Source of the DNA: Acidobacteriota bacterium
GTDB taxonomy: Bacteria > Actinomycetota > Acidimicrobiia > Acidimicrobiales > UBA8190
DNA length: 6,151 bases
NCBI GenBank assembly: GCA_028872975.1
Contig: JAGWNV010000161.1
Coordinates: forward strand, 1 to 6,151
Direction of reading: 5' to 3'
The notes beneath the pieces were generated by a model. That model saw nothing but the letters and a program-made list of their open reading frames with translations. It was not told where the DNA came from and did no database searches. This document shows, one piece after another, positions 1 through 5,090 of this stretch (position 1 is the first letter of the stretch; each line of letters starts with the position of its first letter). The translations under genes were made by a program, and so were the position numbers.

Positions 1-1340
1 GAGAGGAGGCCGGCCGGGCCGGACCTCCCCCGGGCGGCGGCCGCCTGGACGGTCTGCATGATCTGGATCCCCGACACGGTGCCCAGCTGGATCATGAGCT
101 GCTGGGCGGCGCTGGCCGTTCCGAGGTCCTCGGGGGCGAACTCGTTGGCCGCCGACGCCGAGAGCGGGGGTTGGCCCACCCCGAGGCCGATGCCGGAGAG
201 CACGAAGGCGACCTCCACGAGGAGGAGGCCGGTCGACCGGGTGGTGAGAGCGAAGACGGCCATGGAGGCCACGACGGCCGTCGTCCCCACGATGGCCGAG
301 ACCCGCTCCCCCACCCGGATGGTGACGTAGCCGGCCAGGGGGGCGATGAGCGAGAAGGTCACCGGCCGGGGCAACGAGAGGAAGGCCACGGCCGACTGCC
401 GGTGGCCGTAGCCGAAGACCTCCTCCAAGAGGAGGGGCGCGAGGAAGAAGGCGCCGATGTAGGCGAAGTTCGCCGTGCTCTGGGCGAGGATCGGGAAGAC
501 GAAGTTCCGTCGCTTCAGATACCCGAGGTTGAGCACCGGATCGCTGGTCCGCCGTTCGGCCGCCACGAAGCCGAGGCCGAAGACCAGGGCGAGGCAGAAG
601 GCGACCAGCACGCCCGGGCTCGTCCAGCCCCAGACCGGGCCCCGGTTGAGCCCCATGAGCAGCGACCCCACCGCTCCGGCGATCGACGCCGCGCCTCGCC
701 AGTCGAGGTCGAGCTCACCCGGGGCGACCGGTCGCCGACCGGCCGCCCGCTCCGGCAGGACGGCCAGGGCGAGCGCCGCGGAGAGCAGGAGGAGGGGCAT
801 CTGGATCACGAACATCCACCGCCACCCGAAGGCCTGGATGACGGGACCGCCGACCGCCACTCCGAGGACAGGCCCGCCGGCCCCGACGAGGGACCAGAAG
901 CCGAGGGCCTTCACCCGCTCGCTCTTGTCGAACACCGACAGCACGAGGGCCATCGACGCCGATCCCACCGACGCCCCCACGAGCCCCCCGAGCGTCCGGG
1001 CCACGATGAGCACGCCCGCCGTCGGTGCCAGGGCCGAGAGGGCGGCGACGACGGCCTCCAGGCAGAGCCCGACGAGGAACAGCCGGCGGTGCCCGAAGAG
1101 GTCCCCGGCCTTTCCCGCCAGTGGTGCCACGACACCGAAGGCCAGCATCGGCCCGGTGACCACCCAGGTGATGGTGGCGATGTTGCTGTGGAGCCCGTGG
1201 GCGACGCTCGGGAGCGCCACCACGAAGACGGTGAAGAGCAGGTTCGTCGCCAGGAGCCCCGTCAGCGACACCCAGAGCACCCACCAGCGATACTGGCTGC
1301 TCTGCCTGGCCCGGTCGCCCAGCCCCCCGATCTCCCCCAT
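1..1340 (-). CDS. MFS transporter, EmrB/QacA (DHA2) type, C terminus cut by window edge
   Basis: Integral membrane transporter of the major facilitator superfamily, probably a proton-coupled exporter of small organic compounds; the substrate cannot be read from sequence. The frame is open from the ATG at 1340-1338 to the window edge, giving 446 residues with no stop. About 12-13 hydrophobic segments are visible, the first around residues 19-44. MFS motif A follows TM2 as GKAGDLFGHRR (residues 76-86). The antiporter-type motif C lies in TM5 (residues 153-166, G-A-G-G-P then G-V-A-V-G-G-P), followed by GWRWMF before TM6. DHA2 proteins usually have 470-530 residues, so probably one helix and a tail are missing. 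The start is supported by GGGAGGG at 1351-1357 and by lying 7 bp after the SDR stop, which implies co-transcription. Oddity: the acidic residue usual in TM1 of drug/proton antiporters (motif D1, before the ALP) appears to be a Leu here (residue 35). Family assignment is firm; substrate is unknown. Confidence 0.94.
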   Translation of the reverse strand, partial: MGEIGGLGDRARQSSQYRWWVLWVSLTGLLATNLLFTVFVVALPSVAHGLHSNIATITWVVTGPMLAFGVVAPLAGKAGDLFGHRRLFLVGLCLEAVVAALSALAPTAGVLIVARTLGGLVGASVGSASMALVLSVFDKSERVKALGFWSLVGAGGPVLGVAVGGPVIQAFGWRWMFVIQMPLLLLSAALALAVLPERAAGRRPVAPGELDLDWRGAASIAGAVGSLLMGLNRGPVWGWTSPGVLVAFCLALVFGLGFVAAERRTSDPVLNLGYLKRRNFVFPILAQSTANFAYIGAFFLAPLLLEEVFGYGHRQSAVAFLSLPRPVTFSLIAPLAGYVTIRVGERVSAIVGTTAVVASMAVFALTTRSTGLLLVEVAFVLSGIGLGVGQPPLSASAANEFAPEDLGTASAAQQLMIQLGTVSGIQIMQTVQAAAARGRSGPAGLL

Positions 1341-1347
1341 CGGCCCC

Positions 1348-2262
1348 TTACCCTCCCGGCGGGGGACCGCCACCCTGCCCTTCGCCGTCGACGAGGCCGG
1401 GGACGACGGCGGCGAGACCTTCGACCGTCCACCGGTCGTCCAGGTGGGCGGTGGTCGTCATCGTCCAGGGCTGGAACAGCCTGACGTCTCCGCCTTGGAC
1501 GAAGAACACCTGGCCGCTGATGGGGCAGTCCCGGGTGGCGAGATAGGCGACAAGAGGCGAGACGTTGGCCGGGTTCCAGATGTCGAAGGTCCCGGGGTCC
1601 GAGGGCGCCTTCACGATGTCGCCGAGCCCGGGCGTCTGCTCGGTCATCCGGGTCCGGGCCGCCGGCGCGATGGCGTTCACCCGGACGCCGTAGCGCGACA
1701 GCTCCTTGGCGGCGATCACGGTGAAGGCCCCGATGCCCGCCTTGGCGGCCCCGTAGTTCGTCTGGCCGGGATTGCCGAGGAGGCCCGAGGTCGAGGAGGT
1801 GTTGACAACGGCCGCCTGGACCTCCTCGCCGGCCTTCACCTGCTCCCTCCAGTAGGCGGCCGCGTGCCGGGTGGGGACGAAGTGGCCCTTCAGGTGGACG
1901 TGGATGACCGAGTCCCACTCCTCCTCGGCCATGTTCACGAGCATCTTGTCCCGAAGGATCCCGGCGTTGTTCACGAGGACGTCGAGGCGTCCGAAGGCCT
2001 CGACGGCGGCTTCCACCAGCCGGCCCCCGCCCTCCCATTCGGCGATGTCGTCGCCGTTCGCCAGAGCCTCTCCGCCCATGGACCGGATCTCGTCGGCCAC
2101 GAGCTCGGCGGCGGTCCGGTCGTCACCTGAGCCGTCCACGGCGCCCCCCAGGTCGTTCACGACGACCTTGGCTCCCTCTGCGGCGAAGAGCAGCGCGTGC
2201 TCCCGGCCCAGCCCCCGGCCCGCGCCCGTGATGATCGCCACCCTGCCGTCCAGCGAACCCAT
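1348..2262 (-). CDS. HSD17B4-like short-chain dehydrogenase/reductase, probably (3R)-hydroxyacyl-CoA dehydrogenase type
   Basis: NAD(P)-dependent classical SDR of 304 residues, cytoplasmic. The Rossmann dinucleotide motif is TGAGRGLG (residues 12-19). The second strand ends in VVVNDLGG with Asp37, which favours NAD over NADP. NNAG is at 98-101, and the catalytic Ser157, Tyr170 and Lys174 lie in the NTSSTSG and NYGAAK segments. The NDLGG segment, the VHLKG segment (residues 122-126, with His123 where most SDRs have Asn) and the GNPGQTNY segment resemble the dehydrogenase domain of peroxisomal multifunctional enzyme 2 (HSD17B4). This suggests oxidation of a 3-hydroxyacyl-CoA in fatty-acid or sterol side-chain breakdown, though related SDRs act on other alcohols. 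No hydratase or sterol-carrier domain is attached. The C terminus ends in a Gly/Pro-rich tail (about 290-304). The ATG is supported by GAGGAGG at 2274-2280, 11 nt upstream. It is the first gene of a likely two-gene unit with the MFS transporter. Confidence 0.94.
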   Translation of the reverse strand: MGSLDGRVAIITGAGRGLGREHALLFAAEGAKVVVNDLGGAVDGSGDDRTAAELVADEIRSMGGEALANGDDIAEWEGGGRLVEAAVEAFGRLDVLVNNAGILRDKMLVNMAEEEWDSVIHVHLKGHFVPTRHAAAYWREQVKAGEEVQAAVVNTSSTSGLLGNPGQTNYGAAKAGIGAFTVIAAKELSRYGVRVNAIAPAARTRMTEQTPGLGDIVKAPSDPGTFDIWNPANVSPLVAYLATRDCPISGQVFFVQGGDVRLFQPWTMTTTAHLDDRWTVEGLAAVVPGLVDGEGQGGGPPPGG

Positions 2263-2273
2263 GTCCTTCGAGA

Positions 2274-2280
2274 CCTCCTC
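2274..2280 (-). promoter_or_regulatory. Ribosome binding site of the SDR gene
   Basis: On the minus strand this reads GAGGAGG, followed by 11 nt and then the ATG at 2262-2260. It is the strongest Shine-Dalgarno match in the window. It supports independent translation of the SDR gene as the first gene of a new unit, unlike the coupled genes upstream. The spacing is slightly long. I found no convincing -35/-10 pair between it and the hairpin at 2361-2393, although a promoter is expected there. Confidence 0.65.
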
Positions 2281-2360
2281 GTCGACAGCCTGCCGCGGCG
2301 AGCGACGCCTACCCGACGGCGAGAGGACCGGACGGGCCTCGGCGGCGGGACCGCACCGGC

Positions 2361-2393
2361 CGTGGGCCGCCGACCGCCGGCCGGCGGCCCACG
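2361..2393 (-). terminator. GC-rich hairpin, putative terminator after the methyltransferase gene
   Basis: This is a perfect inverted repeat with 12-bp arms at 2361-2372 (CGTGGGCCGCCG on the plus strand) and 2382-2393 (CGGCGGCCCACG), and a 9-nt loop. It begins 22 nt beyond the methyltransferase stop codon, inside the 153-bp gap (2263-2415) that separates two tightly packed gene groups, which is where a terminator is expected. No T-run follows on the minus strand (the next bases are GCCGGTGCGG), so it is not a canonical Rho-independent terminator. Hairpins without a U-tract are often proposed as terminators in high-GC actinobacteria. It could instead be a transcript-stabilising stem-loop or a binding site for a dimeric regulator of the SDR gene. 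Confidence 0.55.
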
Positions 2394-2415
2394 TTGACAG
2401 GGCGGGGCCGGAGGG

Positions 2416-3462
2416 TCAAGCGGACCGCAGCGGTGCGACGACCTGCCGGACGTCACCTCTCGAGCCCGCCACGAGGACGTACTCGACGTTCTGGAGCCGC
2501 CCGACCGTGCCCACCGGCACCCCGGCCGGATTGTGGATGCCGATCCGGGCCCCCACGTAGCGGGCGGAGGGGAACTCGAGGACCTCGACGTGGCCCCGCA
2601 CCGAGCAGATGTCGAGGAGGTCCTCCAGCGAGAGGAACGACTCGTCGTTGTAGGAGAGCACGACGATCCCGGCGTCGACGGCCCCCACCACTCCGGCCAG
2701 GGCCTCGGGCATGGTCCGGCGGGAGTTGAACGGACTCCGGTCCCCGGTCCGGATCTCCTCCCGCTTGCAGGCGACGCCGTAGTGCCTGGGGGCGTCCCAG
2801 GCCACGATGGTCTCCCAGACGTGGTAGTTCGCCTCGTACCGGTGCTGGTTGTAGGGCGGATCCAGATAGGCGAGGTCGAACGCACCGAGGGACCCCGCCA
2901 GCTCACAGGCGTCGCCCCGGATCGCCCGGCCCGTTCCGGGGAGCAGCTCGGGGACCCGCAGCTCGAGCGGCCGGTAGGACCGCGGTGCCCACTGCTTCAC
3001 GTAGGCCATCTGGACGCCCGTGGTCGAGTCGACCCGGTCGGCCGCCTCGAGGAGGCTCGTGAGGAGCACCGGCTCCAGCGGCCCCCCTCCGTACCCCCGG
3101 CCGATCGCCTCCCGGATGGCGTCGATCCGGGCCCCGTTGTGGGGCTGGAAGTACCGGGCCTCCAGGCTGAAGGTCTCGGTGACGTAGCCCGGACGTCCTC
3201 GGAGGGCGTTGAGCTCGGCAACCGCAGCCCCCAGGGCGGCCTGGTCGACCTCCAGGGCGTCGGTGGCGACGTAGCAGCCGGCCAGGACCGCCGCGTACCG
3301 GGTCCGGTCGACGGCGGTGACCTCGGCGCCGGCGGCCTTGAACGCCTGGGCCACCCTCGTGGTCCCGGTGAAGAGGTCGAGGGCCCTGGCGGCGCCGGAC
3401 CGGCGGAGGAGATCGGTCAGCACCGGCACGAGCCGCCGCTTCGACCCGAGGTACTTGATCAT
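2416..3462 (-). CDS. D12-class N6-adenine DNA methyltransferase (DNA adenine methylase)
   Basis: Predicted to transfer a methyl group from S-adenosylmethionine to N6 of adenine in a specific DNA sequence; the target site cannot be deduced. The protein has 348 residues. The N terminus IKYLGSKRRL matches the SAM-site motif X of D12 enzymes. Motif I is LDLFTGTTRVAQAF (28-41), the FxGxG-like SAM loop, followed by VTAVDRTRYAA. The catalytic motif IV is LDPPYNQHRY (200-209, DPPY at 201-204). Family members are usually about 260-350 residues, so it looks complete. The frame is open a further 123 codons upstream, but those overlap the hydrolase gene. The start at 3462 is chosen because motif X begins there and its ATG forms an ATGA overlap with the upstream stop. 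No good Shine-Dalgarno precedes it, so translation probably depends on coupling to the upstream gene. No restriction endonuclease or specificity subunit is present in the window, so it may be a solitary, regulatory-type methylase. Confidence 0.93.
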   Translation of the reverse strand: MIKYLGSKRRLVPVLTDLLRRSGAARALDLFTGTTRVAQAFKAAGAEVTAVDRTRYAAVLAGCYVATDALEVDQAALGAAVAELNALRGRPGYVTETFSLEARYFQPHNGARIDAIREAIGRGYGGGPLEPVLLTSLLEAADRVDSTTGVQMAYVKQWAPRSYRPLELRVPELLPGTGRAIRGDACELAGSLGAFDLAYLDPPYNQHRYEANYHVWETIVAWDAPRHYGVACKREEIRTGDRSPFNSRRTMPEALAGVVGAVDAGIVVLSYNDESFLSLEDLLDICSVRGHVEVLEFPSARYVGARIGIHNPAGVPVGTVGRLQNVEYVLVAGSRGDVRQVVAPLRSA

Positions 3463-4751
3463 GGGTTCGGCATCGCCGCCGCGAACCAGCCCTGGGCCAG
3501 CCGGGCCACCTCCTCGAGCGCGCCGGGCTCCTCGAAGAGATGCCCGGCTCCCGGCACCACCTCGAGGACGACCCGACACGTCATCTTGCCCATCGCCTCC
3601 CGGTTGAGCTCGAGGACCGTGGTGTCGGCGCCGCCCACGACGAGGAGCGTGGGCGCCAGGACGGTGGCCAGGTCGGCCTCGGGGGCGAGGTCGGGCCGGC
3701 CTCCCCGGGAGACGACCACGGCCACGGCGCGGCCGAGCCGGGCCGCCGTCACGAGGGAGGCGCCGGCGCCGGTGCTCGCACCGAAGAGCCCCACCGGCAG
3801 ACCGGCGAGTGCCGGCTGGTCGGCCGTCCACTCGGTGGCGGCGGTGAGGCGGTCACCGAGCATCGAGACGTCGAAGATGTTCGCCCGGACGCCCGCTTCG
3901 GTCTCGGTGAGGAGGTCGAAGAGGAGGGTGGCGAAGCCCGCCCTCTGGAGGACGCCGGCGACCTCGACGTTGCGGGGGCTCCTCCGGCTCGATCCGCTCC
4001 CGTGGGCGAAGACCACGACCCCCCGGACGGCCGGCGGTACCACCAGGTCTCCGGGAAGGACGACCTCGGCTCTCCCGGACCCCCCACCGACGGGCACCTC
4101 GACCGCCGTCGCCACGGACCGGTGCGCGGTCCCGAGTGCCTCTCTCACCTCATCGTCGCCGACCTGCCGGAAGTCCTCGTACCACTGGCTGATGCCGAAG
4201 AACCGGTCGCTCACCTCGACACAGACGACGTCGTCGGCCTCGGCCTGCAGGGCTCGGACGGCGCTGGGGGGCGCCACCGGCACGGCGAGGACCACCCGCG
4301 CCGCACCCCGGTGCGTGACGGTGGCGACGGCCACCCGGGCGGTGGCCCCGGTGGCGAGCCCGTCGTCCACGACGACGACGTCCCGGCCGGCGAGGTCCAC
4401 GGCGTCCCGACCGTCCCGATAGGCGGCGAGTCGCCGGTCGAGCTCGGCGCCTTCACGGACGGCGACGGCCTCGAGCGCCTCGGGCGAGATACCAAGCTGC
4501 TCGACGAGCTGGGTGTTCAAGACCCGAGCCCCCCCCTCGGCGATGGCCCCGAGGGCGAGCTCCGGCTGGTCGGGATGGCCGAGCTTGCGGACGACGAGCA
4601 CGTCGAGGGGTGCCCCGAGGGCCCGGGCGACCTCGCCCGCCACCGGCACTCCACCGCGTGCCATGCCGAGGACGACCGGTCGTCGCAGGCCGAGGGCCGC
4701 CACGTGGGGCGCCAGCTGCCGTCCGGCGTCGATGCGGTCTCGGAAGGTCAT
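3459..4751 (-). CDS. Phosphoribosyltransferase / dienelactone hydrolase-like alpha-beta hydrolase fusion
   Basis: Two-domain cytoplasmic protein of 430 residues. Residues 1 to about 210 form a type I phosphoribosyltransferase domain of the 'predicted phosphoribosyltransferase' group (COG1926-like). It opens with FRDRIDAGRQLA and has GMARGGVPVA (29-38) and the PRPP-binding loop VVVVDDGLATGAT (125-137, with Asp129-Asp130). Residues about 220-430 form an alpha/beta hydrolase: oxyanion-type HGSGSS at 250-255, nucleophile elbow GASTG with Ser326, likely acid Asp376 in GGAD, and His404 in GAGH. All catalytic positions of both domains look intact. The same domain order is known in mycobacterial proteins such as Rv0571c, whose substrates are not established to my knowledge; the base and ester substrates here are also unknown. 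The ATG is preceded by GAGGGA at 4755-4760. The gene starts 15 bp after the HIT-like gene and its TGA overlaps the methyltransferase ATG, so it sits inside the operon. Confidence 0.92.
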   Translation of the reverse strand: MTFRDRIDAGRQLAPHVAALGLRRPVVLGMARGGVPVAGEVARALGAPLDVLVVRKLGHPDQPELALGAIAEGGARVLNTQLVEQLGISPEALEAVAVREGAELDRRLAAYRDGRDAVDLAGRDVVVVDDGLATGATARVAVATVTHRGAARVVLAVPVAPPSAVRALQAEADDVVCVEVSDRFFGISQWYEDFRQVGDDEVREALGTAHRSVATAVEVPVGGGSGRAEVVLPGDLVVPPAVRGVVVFAHGSGSSRRSPRNVEVAGVLQRAGFATLLFDLLTETEAGVRANIFDVSMLGDRLTAATEWTADQPALAGLPVGLFGASTGAGASLVTAARLGRAVAVVVSRGGRPDLAPEADLATVLAPTLLVVGGADTTVLELNREAMGKMTCRVVLEVVPGAGHLFEEPGALEEVARLAQGWFAAAMPNP

Positions 4752-4754
4752 CCG

Positions 4755-4760
4755 TCCCTC
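4755..4760 (-). promoter_or_regulatory. Ribosome binding site of the phosphoribosyltransferase-hydrolase gene
   Basis: GAGGGA on the minus strand lies in the 15-bp spacer after the HIT-like gene, 3 nt before the ATG at 4751-4749. The spacing is short but workable. It fixes the start just before FRDRIDAGRQLA, where the phosphoribosyltransferase domain normally begins. Confidence 0.5.
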
Positions 4761-4766
4761 GGCCCC

Positions 4767-5087
4767 TCACCGCCGGGAGGTGCCGAAGCGACGGAACCAC
4801 CAATCGGGATCTCTGGCATGGGCATGGAAGTGGTCCGGGATCTGCCGCATCGTACGGTCGACCGACCACCGGCCGGCGCCCAGCACCTCGTCGGCCGCCC
4901 GGCTCAGGGCCCCGAGCATGTGGGAGAGGTCCCCCTCGGGCGGCTCGGTGCCGTGCGTCGTCCAGACGACCATGGGAACGCCGCAGATCTCACAGTCGGC
5001 CACCCAGCAGACCTCGTCCTCGTGGTACCAGGTGGTCAGCCGGGCCGCCTCGCACAGCTCGCAGCTTCGCCCCAGGGTGTGATCCAC
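4767..5087 (-). CDS. Small HIT-like protein with two CxxC motifs (function unknown)
   Basis: Protein of 106 residues with no signal peptide or membrane helix. It opens with CELC (Cys9, Cys12), has a second pair CEIC (Cys32, Cys35) and an extra Cys27, and ends with PDHFHAHARDP, where His86, His88 and His90 form an HxHxH triad. A CxxC near the N terminus, a YHED-then-hydrophobic strand, a P-x-VVW-x-x-HG segment and a C-terminal HxHxH preceded by Gln follow the layout of HIT nucleotide-binding proteins, many of which bind zinc through the first CxxC. The protein is shorter than typical HIT hydrolases (110-150 residues), and the triad ends in Ala-Arg rather than two hydrophobic residues, so catalysis is uncertain. 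The start is GTG at 5087-5085, two codons after the TAG of the PASTA gene and in the same reading frame. No other start keeps the CELC motif, and no earlier one is possible because of the TAG. Shine-Dalgarno support is weak, so translational coupling to the upstream gene is likely. The HIT link is an inference from motifs. Confidence 0.75.
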   Translation of the reverse strand: MDHTLGRSCELCEAARLTTWYHEDEVCWVADCEICGVPMVVWTTHGTEPPEGDLSHMLGALSRAADEVLGAGRWSVDRTMRQIPDHFHAHARDPDWWFRRFGTSRR

Positions 5088-5090
5088 CCC

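Noticed and set aside
715..1284. Minus-strand open frame of 189 codons inside the transporter region
   Set aside because: It is a different frame of the MFS gene. The frame starting at 1340 gives membrane helices and MFS motifs A and C, whereas this one is Arg/Pro/Gly-rich with no motif.
171..2130. Overlapping plus-strand open frames (171-1484 and 475-2130)
   Set aside because: Compositionally biased translations antisense to the MFS and SDR genes, with no domain, no ribosome binding site and no coherent hydropathy.
2394..2399. TTGACA on the plus strand resembling a -35 box
   Set aside because: No -10 element at suitable spacing and no plus-strand gene downstream; it lies next to the hairpin by chance.
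2419..2433. 15-base match (AGCGGACCGCAGCGG) shared with 5810-5824
   Set aside because: Both copies lie in unrelated coding sequence, and the match is GC-rich and short with no flanking similarity. Probably coincidence rather than a repeat element or attachment site.
3463..3831. 123-codon upstream extension of the methyltransferase frame
   Set aside because: The extension is Arg/Gly/Pro-rich, overlaps the hydrolase-coding sequence that contains the catalytic Ser and His, and precedes the true motif X. The ATGA overlap at 3459-3462 marks the start.
2533..4422. Plus-strand open frame (629 codons) opposite the methyltransferase and hydrolase genes
   Set aside because: Shadow of GC-biased codon use. 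No recognisable motifs, and it crosses two well-supported genes on the other strand.
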